A stretch of DNA of 64,000 nt, from positions 1,442,413-1,506,412 of the forward strand of contig NZ_JACRVF010000001.1 of assembly GCF_014306105.1 (NCBI RefSeq). Reading direction: 5' to 3'. Position 1 is the stretch's first letter, and every line of letters starts with the position of its first letter. Both the position numbers and the translations under genes were made by a program. Origin of the DNA: Pontibacter cellulosilyticus (GTDB taxonomy: Bacteria > Bacteroidota > Bacteroidia > Cytophagales > Hymenobacteraceae). The notes beneath the pieces were generated by a model, which saw only the letters and a list, made by a program, of their open reading frames with translations, was not told the DNA's origin and searched no databases. This document shows, piece after piece, positions 43,771 through 52,488 of this stretch.

Positions 43771-43958
43771 CTGCTGCAGTCTACTGAGTAGCACGGGCTT
43801 TCTGTATCCATACCTGAAAGCTTCAGGGGTTGCTGTATCCATACTTTTGGCTATACCGGCTCCTGCCCTACTCTAATTCTCAAGTCTTTTTCATTGCCAT
43901 TTCAGGTTACCTGTCCTCACCTGTCTGGCTATACTTATACTTTTAAATCAGAAATACT

Positions 43959-44939
43959 ATGTCTACGATAGTAAAACCAATTGCTATTTTCCATGAGCAC
44001 CAGGAGTGGTTCAAACCGCTTTTCAATGAACTGGAGCAGAACGAAATTCCATATGTTCGACTAGATGCTGCCCGCCACACTTACGACATTGCGGCACAGG
44101 ACATTCCGTACAGCCTGTTCTTTAACCGCATGAGCCCATCGGCTTACCTGCGAAACAACGAGAACGGCATTTTCTATACATTAAGCCTGCTGGCACACCT
44201 GGAGTCCAAAGGAATTCCGGTGGTAAACGGCTACAAAGCCTTCCAGTACGAGACCTCTAAAGCGCTGCAAATAAGCCTGCTGGAGAAACTGGGTTTGCCC
44301 TATCCAAAGTCAAGAGTGATTAACCATGCCTCACAAGCCATTGCTGCCGCAAATGGTCTGCGCTACCCAATTGTTGTTAAGGCAAATATCGGCGGCAGCG
44401 GCGCTGGCATCACCCGCTTCGACTCACAAGAGGAACTCGCACTGGCTGTTTCTACGAACCAGATCAACCTAGGCATTGATCATACGGCATTGGTGCAGGA
44501 GTACATCACCGCCCGCGATGGCCATATTACTCGCGTAGAAACCTTAGGTGGCAAGTACTTATATGCCATTAAAGTATACACCGACGGCGAAAGCTTTAAC
44601 CTCTGCCCTGCCGACATATGCCAGACAACAGGCGGTAAAGAGCTGGTGCGCAACGCCTGCGCTATTGATGCCCCCAAGAACGGTATGCGTGTAGAGGCCT
44701 ATACGCCACCGCAGGATGTGATTGATGCCATTGAAAAGATCGTGCAGGAAGCCGGTATTGACGTGGGTGGCATTGAGTACATGGTTGACGACCGGGACGG
44801 GCAATTGTACTACTACGATGTGAACGCACTCTCAAACTTTGTGGCAGATGCCGTGAACGTGATCGGCTTTAACCCGCATGCACGCTTGGTAGAATTTTTG
44901 GAAACTAAGGCTCAACTTAAACTGGAGGAGGTAAAATAA
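43959..44939 (+). CDS. ATP-grasp ligase (RimK-like), sulfur-regulated operon
   Basis: This 326-aa protein has an ATP-grasp fold. YPIVVKANIGGSGAGITRF carries the ATP-binding lysine and glycine loop. LVQEYITARDGHITRVETLG follows, and the metal site is IEYMVDD with YDVNALSNF. RimK-like enzymes join an amino acid to a carboxylate using ATP. The substrate here is unknown; location under a SAM riboswitch and poly-Cys leader suggests a sulfur compound. Its stop overlaps the next ATG by one base (TAATG), so the two genes are translationally coupled. Cytoplasmic. Confidence 0.88.
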   Translation: MSTIVKPIAIFHEHQEWFKPLFNELEQNEIPYVRLDAARHTYDIAAQDIPYSLFFNRMSPSAYLRNNENGIFYTLSLLAHLESKGIPVVNGYKAFQYETSKALQISLLEKLGLPYPKSRVINHASQAIAAANGLRYPIVVKANIGGSGAGITRFDSQEELALAVSTNQINLGIDHTALVQEYITARDGHITRVETLGGKYLYAIKVYTDGESFNLCPADICQTTGGKELVRNACAIDAPKNGMRVEAYTPPQDVIDAIEKIVQEAGIDVGGIEYMVDDRDGQLYYYDVNALSNFVADAVNVIGFNPHARLVEFLETKAQLKLEEVK

Positions 44940-45973
44940 TGGAATTCGGATATTGGTTGCCTGTTTTTGGAGGATGGCTCCGCAACGTGCCCGACGAAGG
45001 CATGGACACATCCTGGAACTATGTGAAAAAGCTGGCGCAGCGCAGCGAAGAATGGGGCTATAGCCTATCGCTTATTGCAGAGCTTTACCTGAACGATATA
45101 AAAGGAAAAGAGGCGCCCTCATTGGATGCCTGGTCTACGGCCGCGGCTCTTGCTGCCGTTACCGAACAGCTGGAAATAATGGTAGCAGTTCGTCCTACGT
45201 TTCACAATCCGGCTATACTAGCCAAGCAGGCAGCAAACATTGCTAACATCAGTGGTGGCAGATTATCGCTTAACGTTGTGTCGTCGTGGTGGCGCGACGA
45301 AGCTACCAAGTATGGTATCCAGTTTGAGCAGCACGATGATCGCTATGCCCGCACAAAAGAATGGCTTGATGTAGTAACGAACGTATGGGAGCAGGATCAT
45401 TTCTCTTACAGCGGCAACTACTACAACGTAGAGGATAACATTCTACAGCCCAAGCCAATTAAGAAGCCTTTTATTTACGCTGGCGGGGAATCTGAAGCAG
45501 CTAAAACGCTTATCTCCAGCCAGTGCGATGGCTATGTAATGCACGGAGATTCCCCTGAGCTCATCGGCAAGCGAATTTCGAACATGAGAGAACGCAGAGA
45601 AGCATTTGGCCTGCCTCCTATGAAGTTCGGTGTGGCAGCCTACAGCATCGTGCGCGACACTGAGCAGGAAGTGCAGAAAGAGCTCACTCGAATTACTGAC
45701 GTAAAAAGCTCTGCCGCCGGATTTGAGAACTACCAGCAGTGGTTAGCCGGCACCCAGCTAGAGGGGCAGCTCTCTTTACAGGAATACTCTGTATCTAACC
45801 GTGGCCTACGTTCTGGTTTGGTTGGCACACCGGCTCAGGTGCAGGACAAGATCGCTGAGTTCGAGGCTGTGGGTGTTGACTTCTTCTTGCTGCAGTGCAG
45901 TCCGCAGTTAGAGGAGATGGAGCGCTTCTCCGACTCTGTGATCAAAGCTCATACTTTGTCCGCTACTGCTTAG
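44939..45973 (+). CDS. LLM-class flavin-dependent monooxygenase (SsuD/SfnG-like)
   Basis: The 344-aa protein begins FGYWLPVFGGWLRNV, close to the dimethylsulfone/alkanesulfonate monooxygenase group. Further marks are RPTFHNPAILAKQAANIANI, SGGRLSLNVVSSWWRDEA and IYAGGESEAAKTLI for flavin and phosphate binding. These enzymes use FMNH2 and oxygen to release sulfite or methanesulfinate from organosulfur compounds. Control by a SAM riboswitch fits a sulfur-scavenging role. No dedicated flavin reductase gene is adjacent. It is coupled to the ATP-grasp gene by a one-base overlap and followed by a terminator. Confidence 0.9.
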   Translation: MEFGYWLPVFGGWLRNVPDEGMDTSWNYVKKLAQRSEEWGYSLSLIAELYLNDIKGKEAPSLDAWSTAAALAAVTEQLEIMVAVRPTFHNPAILAKQAANIANISGGRLSLNVVSSWWRDEATKYGIQFEQHDDRYARTKEWLDVVTNVWEQDHFSYSGNYYNVEDNILQPKPIKKPFIYAGGESEAAKTLISSQCDGYVMHGDSPELIGKRISNMRERREAFGLPPMKFGVAAYSIVRDTEQEVQKELTRITDVKSSAAGFENYQQWLAGTQLEGQLSLQEYSVSNRGLRSGLVGTPAQVQDKIAEFEAVGVDFFLLQCSPQLEEMERFSDSVIKAHTLSATA

Positions 45974-46023
45974 CACAACAAACACACTTTAAAACAAATA
46001 AACCACTTAGCTAATCAATTCCG

Positions 46024-46059
46024 GATCCCCTGTTGCTTCTGGCGGCAGGGGATTTTTTT
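46024..46059 (+). terminator. Terminator of the riboswitch-controlled operon
   Basis: ATCCCCTG pairs with CAGGGGAT around a loop containing two more GC pairs, followed by seven T. Confidence 0.9.
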
Positions 46060-46148
46060 CTGCGTTTGGGTTGAGATACAAAAGCAGGAAAGTATCGATG
46101 GCTTAAAGTATAAAATGTTTACTTTTATACTTCTGAAAACCTAAAACT

Positions 46149-47252
46149 ATGAAACGTAACTACTTCACACTCTTGCTAGTACTGCTGGTTTGCTTTTCTG
46201 CGGTTGCACAAAGCACAGCCACTCTACAGAAGCAATTATTCCAACATTTTCACGAAAAGGCTTACCCGGGCATTCTGATTGGCTACTCAAATGGCCAACA
46301 CAACATTTCACAAGCTTTAGGCTACACAAACACTGCTACAAAACAGTATTTAAAACCTGACCAGCTTATGATAAGCGGCAGCACCGGCAAAATTGTAGTG
46401 GCAGCGGCGGCGCTCAAACTGGTTCAGGAAAAGAAATTGGAGTTGGATGCCCCTGTGAGCAAATACTTGAAAGGTGAGTGGGCAGAGGCTATTCCTAACT
46501 ATGATTGCCTTACAGTTAGGCACCTGATGCAGCACCGCACCGGCCTGGCCCGCTATATTTTCACAAACTTTAAAGAAGACGTAAAACAAGATCCTGATAA
46601 AGTATGGCAACCACTGGAGCAGGTAAAGTACATCACAGCCGTTCCTCCGAAGTTTGGCTGTGGTCAGGGTTTCGCCTACTCCGACACCAATTACCTTATA
46701 CTTGGAGTTATTATTGAAAAGGTGTCTGGCCAGGACTTTTATACTTATGCTGAGCAGAATATACTGAAGCCCAACAACATTAAGACTTTCGTCCCGACCA
46801 CTAAACGCACTATATCTGGTCTGGCAAACGGCTATGCCGGGGAAAAGGACCCAGTAGATTTCACTGGCCCGGCGCTGGATAAAGATGGCAAGTCGCGCTA
46901 CAATCTCCAGTTTGAGTGGACCGGCGGCGGCTATGCCTATTCGCCAGTAATGATGGCGAGATTAATGATTGCTATATTTGAAGGCAAAGTTTTTGGTAAA
47001 GAACTGCTTGCGGAATACACAGCCACATTGCCAGCTCCAGAAATTAATGCAGAATATGGCTTAGGCCTTATGAAGTATAACCTGAACGGAAAAACACTTT
47101 ATGGCCATAGCGGCTTTTTTCCGGGCTACTTAGCACAGGTTTATTACGACCCGGAAACCAAAGAGTCTTTTGTGTTTATGATAAATACAACAGAACCAGC
47201 CGGAATACAGGATCTTTACAAAAGTATAAACTCATTCTTTGCTCAACGATAG
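46149..47252 (+). CDS. Serine hydrolase of the beta-lactamase/PBP4* family, secreted
   Basis: This 367-aa protein has a signal peptide ending AVAQ. The SxxK motif is in SGSTGKIVVAAAALKL, the Y-x-N-type motif in FAYSDTNYLILG, and a third-motif candidate is GHSGFFPG near the C-terminus. Class C beta-lactamase-like hydrolases act as D-Ala-D-Ala carboxypeptidases, esterases or peptidases; true resistance activity cannot be claimed. It is exported to the periplasm. It is a single gene with its own terminator. Confidence 0.9.
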   Translation: MKRNYFTLLLVLLVCFSAVAQSTATLQKQLFQHFHEKAYPGILIGYSNGQHNISQALGYTNTATKQYLKPDQLMISGSTGKIVVAAAALKLVQEKKLELDAPVSKYLKGEWAEAIPNYDCLTVRHLMQHRTGLARYIFTNFKEDVKQDPDKVWQPLEQVKYITAVPPKFGCGQGFAYSDTNYLILGVIIEKVSGQDFYTYAEQNILKPNNIKTFVPTTKRTISGLANGYAGEKDPVDFTGPALDKDGKSRYNLQFEWTGGGYAYSPVMMARLMIAIFEGKVFGKELLAEYTATLPAPEINAEYGLGLMKYNLNGKTLYGHSGFFPGYLAQVYYDPETKESFVFMINTTEPAGIQDLYKSINSFFAQR

Positions 47253-47260
47253 TATGAAAA

Positions 47261-47308
47261 ACCGAACGCCTCCGAAGCTCTTTTATACTTTGGAGGCGTT
47301 TGGTTTAT
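47261..47308 (+). terminator. Terminator after the serine hydrolase gene
   Basis: ACCGAACGCCTCCGAAG pairs with CTTTGGAGGCGTTTGGT around a loop that contains TTTATACTT. Confidence 0.8.
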
Positions 47309-47389
47309 AATCTTTTGAGTTGATGATTTTCTTATAGCCTGTCACTAAGTATAGCCTCTGCACTGGCTAAAAAAAGAAGACGAACATTG

Positions 47390-48124
47390 TTACTTCTTCA
47401 CAACTTTACCTGAGCCAGTTACAGTTGTAGTTACAGTAGGGTTGCCCTTGTAATACACATTCCCACTTCCCGAAATCTCTACAGCCAAAGCACTAACAGC
47501 ATTCACCTCTGCTACACCAGAACCGGATAAATTTACTGTTACGTTATTGGCTTGCATGCCAAATGTCTCTGTCCTTCCTGAGCCAGATATATTAACACTA
47601 TGCCGTGCCGCCGCCCCACTTAAAACAATCTCCCCGGAGCCAATTAATCGCGTTATCACCTGATCAGCAGAGGCGTTCAGCTCTATCTTACCAGACCCGT
47701 TAAGTGTTACCTGCAAATCAGCTGCTGTCAAAGCATTCTGGCCTTTTATGCGTCCGGAGCCATTTAAAAGCAGACTTTCTACAACAGGCATGGTAATGTA
47801 TATTTCAACATCATTGCTTCTTCTTACACAGCTCGTGTGCTCTATTTTCCAGGTGTTGTTGCTAATGCTGGTGTTAAGCTGGTCCAGAATGTTGGACTCC
47901 CCCTTCACCTCTACCTGCTGTGTGGCGCCTTGAGTAATGTATACTTTAAAACTTCCGTTAGCCTCTATACTTTTAAACTGCTGCAGGTTTAAAGTTCGAG
48001 TCTCTCTAGGGCCCTCGCCTTTTATACAGTTGATATCGTCGCAGGCGCTTAGAAATAATGTTGTAAAAAGTGCAAGCAGAACAAATTGCCCTGAGCTCCA
48101 CACACGTGTAAGTTTCTTTTTCAT
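47390..48124 (-). CDS. Head-GIN (DUF2807) lipoprotein
   Basis: I start at ATG 48124, which gives a lipoprotein signal with lipobox LFLSAC; an upstream ATG at 48214 adds a non-signal leader. The product is 244 aa. The mature protein opens RTLNLQQFKSIEANGSFKVY and then has many short repeats with GSG turns (LLNGSGRIKGQ, TLNGSGKIELNA, LIGSGEIVLSG). This is the right-handed beta-helix pattern of DUF2807. It is anchored in the outer or inner membrane. The function in Bacteroidota is unclear; surface binding is likely. Confidence 0.9.
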   Translation of the reverse strand: MKKKLTRVWSSGQFVLLALFTTLFLSACDDINCIKGEGPRETRTLNLQQFKSIEANGSFKVYITQGATQQVEVKGESNILDQLNTSISNNTWKIEHTSCVRRSNDVEIYITMPVVESLLLNGSGRIKGQNALTAADLQVTLNGSGKIELNASADQVITRLIGSGEIVLSGAAARHSVNISGSGRTETFGMQANNVTVNLSGSGVAEVNAVSALAVEISGSGNVYYKGNPTVTTTVTGSGKVVKK

Positions 48125-48278
48125 AGTTGAGTGGTTTTTGATCGGAACATGAAGAGAAGATACCCAAACGGGCAGAATGGTTGCAAGCCTACTTATAAAA
48201 TTAAGTGTAGCCATTCCATATGGAGGCCAGCGGCGGCATCAGTAGTGATCAGAAGTATAAAAGTATTTTGCTCGGATA

Positions 48279-50186
48279 TCAGGCAGATACCAGTTTCCCG
48301 CTTTCGAGTTGTTTTATACTTCCGAGGTCCAGCATGCCACGAAGTAGTTCTGTAACTGTTTCATGATGCTTCGGTTCAAATTGCTGTACCAACTCCTTTG
48401 GCAAGTATGGCTTTACCTGTAGTAGTTCTAACAGCTTACTTCTTAACTGCTTCTCCTCCTGCCCTTCCCGTTCCTTCTTCCGCTCTGCCAGGCAGTAGTC
48501 GCAGATACGGCAGGCTTTGTCGTTTACCTCGCCAAAGTATTCCAGCAACAGTTGTGTGCGGCAACGGTTAGAGGTTTCGACGTAATAGGCCATTTCTTTT
48601 GCCTGCACCTGTGCCCGCTCCCGCAGTTGGTTAAGTTTAGCGGTATCCAGTACAAGTGTAGTGGCATCCTGGCGTGGTTTGTTAAATACTACCTGAGGGG
48701 CATCGTGCTGCGGCTCGTATACCAGCAGTTGCAGCTTTTGCATGTACTCCAGCTTTTTGCGCAACTCCTGCTCCGGTATGTTAAGCTGCTTTGCTAGCTT
48801 CGGCTCCGATATCTTCACAAAGTTCACAAAAGCCTCCCCGCCGTAGGTTCTTAGTAAAGCCTGTATCAGCTTATCCAGCTTTGGGTTAGCTATTTGAAAC
48901 TCGTACAGGGCAATGTTCTCAACAGTAAAGTATAAACGGGACGGGGTGTAGTATCCTTCGTTTAGTTGAATGTAGCCTTCACTCTCCAGTCGTTTTATAG
49001 CGTGGTGCACCTGCAAAGGCTGCAGCTTGTAGTTTTTGGAGAAATCAGCGAGGTCAAAATCGAAACTACTGAGCAGGCCGCTGCCCACTGCCAACTGATA
49101 GTAGTTAGCAAGGCACTGGTACACTCTCCGGATAAACTCAACAGGCGGGTGTGCGTCCTCAACTTTCTGCAGCAGTTCGGTCGTATCGTTAGGACCGTAA
49201 AGTATGGTGGCATAAGCGTATTTCTCGTCGCGCCCGGCACGGCCTGCTTCCTGGTAATACGCCTCCAAGCTCTCCGGCAGGTCCAGATGTACTACCAGTC
49301 GCACATCGGGCTTATCGATGCCCATACCAAAGGCATTGGTAGCCACCATTACCCGAACCTTATCCTCGATCCAGAGCTGTTGTACCTGGCTACGCTCTTC
49401 AAACTTTAAACCGGCATGGTAGGCGGCTGCCGAAATGCGGCGGCTCTGCAGGAATTTAGCCAGTTCTACTGTCTGCCTGCGGCTACGCACATACACTATA
49501 CTTTGCCCCTGCATGCGCTGCAAAATCTCGAGCAGGCGGGTAACTTTTTCTTCGGTGTAAAGGCAGGAGTAAGAAAGGTTGGCACGGGCAAAACTCTTCT
49601 GAAAAACATTTTGCTTTGGGAAGTTAAGCTTCTCCTGGATGTCAGCTTTTACAGGCTCTGTGGCCGTTGCGGTAAGCGCAATGACAGGCACACCGGCAAG
49701 TATGGTCCGGAGCTCAGCCAACTGCAGGTAGGTTGGCCTGAAATCATAACCCCATTGCGAGATACAATGCGCCTCGTCTACAGCCAGCAAACCAACCTTC
49801 ATCTTCTTTACCCGCTCCTGAAACAGATCGGTTAGCAAACGCTCCGGCGACAAGTATAAAAACTTAACGCTGCCATACACGCAGTTATCCAGCGTAATAT
49901 CTATCTCGCGTCGGTTCATGCCTGAGTAGATAGCCACCGCCGAAATACCTCTTCGCTTCAGCTGCTCCACCTGGTCTTTCATCAAGGCAATCAGTGGCGT
50001 AATCACCAGGCACAGGCCATCAATCGTCATGGCCGGCACCTGAAAGCAAATAGACTTGCCTCCACCTGTTGGCAACAGCGCCAGCGTATCCTGCCCGCCC
50101 AGTACCGAACGGATAATATCCTCCTGCAGCGGCCTGAACTGATCATAGCCCCAGTAGGTTTTAAGGATGTGGTGGATGTCTTGCAA
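48279..50186 (-). CDS. recQ: RecQ-family ATP-dependent DNA helicase
   Basis: This 635-aa protein has motif I LLPTGGGKSICFQ, the DEAH box in AVDEAHCISQWGYDFRP, motif III ALTATAT, motif V VATNAFGMGIDKPDVR and motif VI EAGRAGRD. The zinc-binding four-Cys region RCRTQLLLEYFGE with CRICDYC follows the helicase core, then a winged-helix RQC-like part. I do not see a clear HRDC domain at the end. It unwinds DNA 3' to 5' in recombination and replication repair. It is transcribed leftward alone, about 155 bases from the DUF2807 gene. Confidence 0.95.
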   Translation of the reverse strand: MQDIHHILKTYWGYDQFRPLQEDIIRSVLGGQDTLALLPTGGGKSICFQVPAMTIDGLCLVITPLIALMKDQVEQLKRRGISAVAIYSGMNRREIDITLDNCVYGSVKFLYLSPERLLTDLFQERVKKMKVGLLAVDEAHCISQWGYDFRPTYLQLAELRTILAGVPVIALTATATEPVKADIQEKLNFPKQNVFQKSFARANLSYSCLYTEEKVTRLLEILQRMQGQSIVYVRSRRQTVELAKFLQSRRISAAAYHAGLKFEERSQVQQLWIEDKVRVMVATNAFGMGIDKPDVRLVVHLDLPESLEAYYQEAGRAGRDEKYAYATILYGPNDTTELLQKVEDAHPPVEFIRRVYQCLANYYQLAVGSGLLSSFDFDLADFSKNYKLQPLQVHHAIKRLESEGYIQLNEGYYTPSRLYFTVENIALYEFQIANPKLDKLIQALLRTYGGEAFVNFVKISEPKLAKQLNIPEQELRKKLEYMQKLQLLVYEPQHDAPQVVFNKPRQDATTLVLDTAKLNQLRERAQVQAKEMAYYVETSNRCRTQLLLEYFGEVNDKACRICDYCLAERKKEREGQEEKQLRSKLLELLQVKPYLPKELVQQFEPKHHETVTELLRGMLDLGSIKQLESGKLVSA

Positions 50187-50312
50187 AGGTTAAGCGCTTT
50201 TTCAAAGCGAAGATAAAGTATAGCCGACAGAAGTCAGCATATCTATGCAGGTAAGTATAAAAGTTTGTTGCACTAATCTGTAAGTGTGCTTATCGTGCTG
50301 CCGGAACAAAAA

Positions 50313-50343
50313 AAAGCCCCTGCTTTAAAAGCAGAGGCTTTTG
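50313..50343 (-). terminator. Terminator of the 261-aa protein gene
   Basis: AAGCCCCTGCTTT pairs with AAAGCAGAGGCTT with one mismatch. T-rich sequence follows on the minus strand. Confidence 0.85.
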
Positions 50344-50359
50344 CTAGTAGTATATAAAA

Positions 50360-51145
50360 TTATGCTGCTGCAGACTGGCCGTCTTCACGATCCTCGATCA
50401 CTTTCTTCAGTTTCTCGATGGCCTGTGCGGCACGCTCTTCATCAAAACGGTTGATGTTCAGCAACATTTTAGTTTTCTCCTGGCGCGTAATGGTCGGGTT
50501 GTTCAGCAAACGAATAATCTCCTCTTTCTGCTTGGCAGAAGCGTAGCGCACGCTGGCGTTTTGCTCCTCAGTTATTTCAGCAGTTGCAGGAGCCGGAGTT
50601 GCTGTAGCCGATTTCATAGTAGCCTTTTTCTCAGTTGGCACAGCTGGCTTAGCAGCAGTTTCGTTTCCGCCGTAGTCCATTTCCTCGGAAGGAGTTGGCT
50701 CGTAGCCGGCAGCGCGAATTACCCAGGCTAAAATATTACGGTATGCTTTACCAATGGCTCTTGTCTGTGCCATACTTGCAATCGCAAACTCCTGGTAATA
50801 CTTCTTGCCCTGCTCTTTGTTAGAGCAGATGGCAAAGCCGGCGCCAACTATCTGCTGACTGCGCAGGTCAAGCAAATTAACTTTTGCCTGATACTTAATT
50901 TCTTCGTCGGTGCTGATGTTAACCACATGCTCTACCACCGGCAGAATACCCAAACGAGATCCGGCATACTGCCAGCCCTCCACGTTTACATACTCTTTGC
51001 CTTGTATATTCTGGTATAAGCGGTTCTCCTTAATAAACTTAGCTAAGTCAACAGCCAAGTGAAGTGTCTCATCAGACTTGGCAATATCATAGCTCTCAAC
51101 TTTGGCTTTTTTCTGCACCTTCGTCTCTTTAACTGGTTGATTCAT
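50360..51145 (-). CDS. Conserved-looking protein resembling phage DNA-annealing/recombination proteins
   Basis: This 261-aa protein has a compact N-terminal domain (about 25-155). It contains ENRLYQNIQGKEYVNVEGW and, at its end, SMAQTRAIGKAYRNILAWVI followed by GYEPTPSEEM. The TRAxxKAxRN plus GYEPTPxEEM pattern is known to me mainly from phage-associated Rad52/ERF-type annealing proteins and their relatives. A low-complexity Ala/Thr/Pro linker and a helical C-terminal domain (ASAKQKEEIIRLLNNPTITR) follow. A role in DNA annealing or single-strand binding is suggested, but no residue proves it. It has its own terminator and no phage genes beside it, so it appears to be a resident gene. Confidence 0.5.
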   Translation of the reverse strand: MNQPVKETKVQKKAKVESYDIAKSDETLHLAVDLAKFIKENRLYQNIQGKEYVNVEGWQYAGSRLGILPVVEHVVNISTDEEIKYQAKVNLLDLRSQQIVGAGFAICSNKEQGKKYYQEFAIASMAQTRAIGKAYRNILAWVIRAAGYEPTPSEEMDYGGNETAAKPAVPTEKKATMKSATATPAPATAEITEEQNASVRYASAKQKEEIIRLLNNPTITRQEKTKMLLNINRFDEERAAQAIEKLKKVIEDREDGQSAAA

Positions 51146-51675
51146 AATACTTATTAGCTTTCATGTTTTGTACATATATCAAACACAGCGGCATCATAAA
51201 TAGTGCAAAAAATTACAAAAATTATGTATTTTATATCATTGATTATCAATGTGTTACAAAATATTTTTTAATCTTTTTACTACCCTACTCCTGCAGCTGC
51301 TAATGGCTAAAAATTGAGCAAAGGGTAAAGTATAGGTACGAACTTGGGAGTGAAGAGTTTAGGGGTAGAAAAGTTAAGAAGTAAATAGGTAGTAAGGCAG
51401 AAAGTTGAAAGATGAAATAGTGGATGGGATTGTTTGTAGCATCATGTAGAACTGCCCCGGCCTTCCCTAGTTAAGGAGGAAAACTCCTGTATTTCTTTAT
51501 CTTAAGTAAAAACTCTGTAGCTTTTGCACACATTTCTTTCTGCCAAGTTCTTTCTTAGATGAAAATTAGAATTGTCCTGTACTGTTGTGATGGCAGAAAA
51601 GAAAGTAATTAAAACTCCCCTCCTTAGTTGAGGAGGGCAGGGGTGGTTTGACCACACTTATAAATTTTGAATTCT
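51146..51675. other. Intergenic region with REP-like copies
   Basis: It holds the leftward promoter region of the 261-aa gene (AT-rich, 51150-51290) and, near 51614-51652, a copy of the dispersed repeat (CTCCTTAGTTGAGGAGGGCA then GGGGTGGTTTG). A degraded inverse partner lies near 51456-51488. No gene is seen. Confidence 0.5.
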
Positions 51676-52341
51676 TTAGATGGTTACTTCAGATACGATC
51701 TGTCCATCCTTCATCACCAGTGTTCTGTCGGCCATACCTGCCAGCTGCTCGTTGTGTGTAACGATCACGAAGGTCTGGTTGAACTCATTGCGAAGCCTGA
51801 AGAAAATATCGTGCAGTTCCTGCGCATTTTTAGAGTCGAGGTTACCGCTTGGCTCGTCGGCAAAGATTATTTTAGGAGAATTAATAAGCGCACGGGCAAC
51901 GGCTGTACGCTGCTGCTCGCCACCCGACATCTCGGAAGGCTTGTGATTAAGCCGGTGCGATAAGCCTAACATACCTAGGAGTTGTTCAGCTTGCTCTTGT
52001 ACCTCCTTTTCAGGTCGGCCTGCCAGGTAGCCGGGCAGGCAGGCGTTCTCAAGGGCTGTAAATTCTGGCAACAGGTTATGGAACTGAAAGATAAAGCCAA
52101 TGTGCCTGTTCCGGAAACGGGCCATTTCGGTGGCACTCATTCGGGCAATGTTCTTTCCATCAAAAACTACCTCACCCGAGTCAGCTGTATCCAGGGTACC
52201 TAATATGTGCAGCAGCGTGCTTTTGCCGGCACCCGAGGCACCTACAATAGACACAACCTCTCCTGCTCCAATTTCTAAATCAATTCCCTTCAGTACCTGA
52301 AGCGAGCCGTACTTTTTATGGATGTTTGTTACCTGCAGCAC
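51676..52341 (-). CDS. ABC transporter ATP-binding protein, LolD/MacB type
   Basis: This 221-aa ATPase has Walker [11 protein letters not shown]-loop [16 protein letters not shown], signature [15 protein letters not shown], Walker [13 protein letters not shown] and the H-loop VTHNEQL. The PSGNLD after Walker B and the sequence around the signature fit the LolD/MacB/FtsE group, which powers lipoprotein release or mechanotransmission rather than solute import. No permease gene is adjacent, which is common for lolD in Bacteroidota. Leftward single gene. Confidence 0.92.
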   Translation of the reverse strand: MLQVTNIHKKYGSLQVLKGIDLEIGAGEVVSIVGASGAGKSTLLHILGTLDTADSGEVVFDGKNIARMSATEMARFRNRHIGFIFQFHNLLPEFTALENACLPGYLAGRPEKEVQEQAEQLLGMLGLSHRLNHKPSEMSGGEQQRTAVARALINSPKIIFADEPSGNLDSKNAQELHDIFFRLRNEFNQTFVIVTHNEQLAGMADRTLVMKDGQIVSEVTI

Positions 52342-52488
52342 TTTCTGATGTTTGTTTGCACCTAATCTGGCGAATTTCCTGCCAAATCTACAAAATAATT
52401 ACTTAACCTGAACTGGGCATCATCTTTCCTATAAAGCAAGCTTTGTAGTGTATCAGCTTAAAGTATGATTGCTCTTAGCATCGATCTT

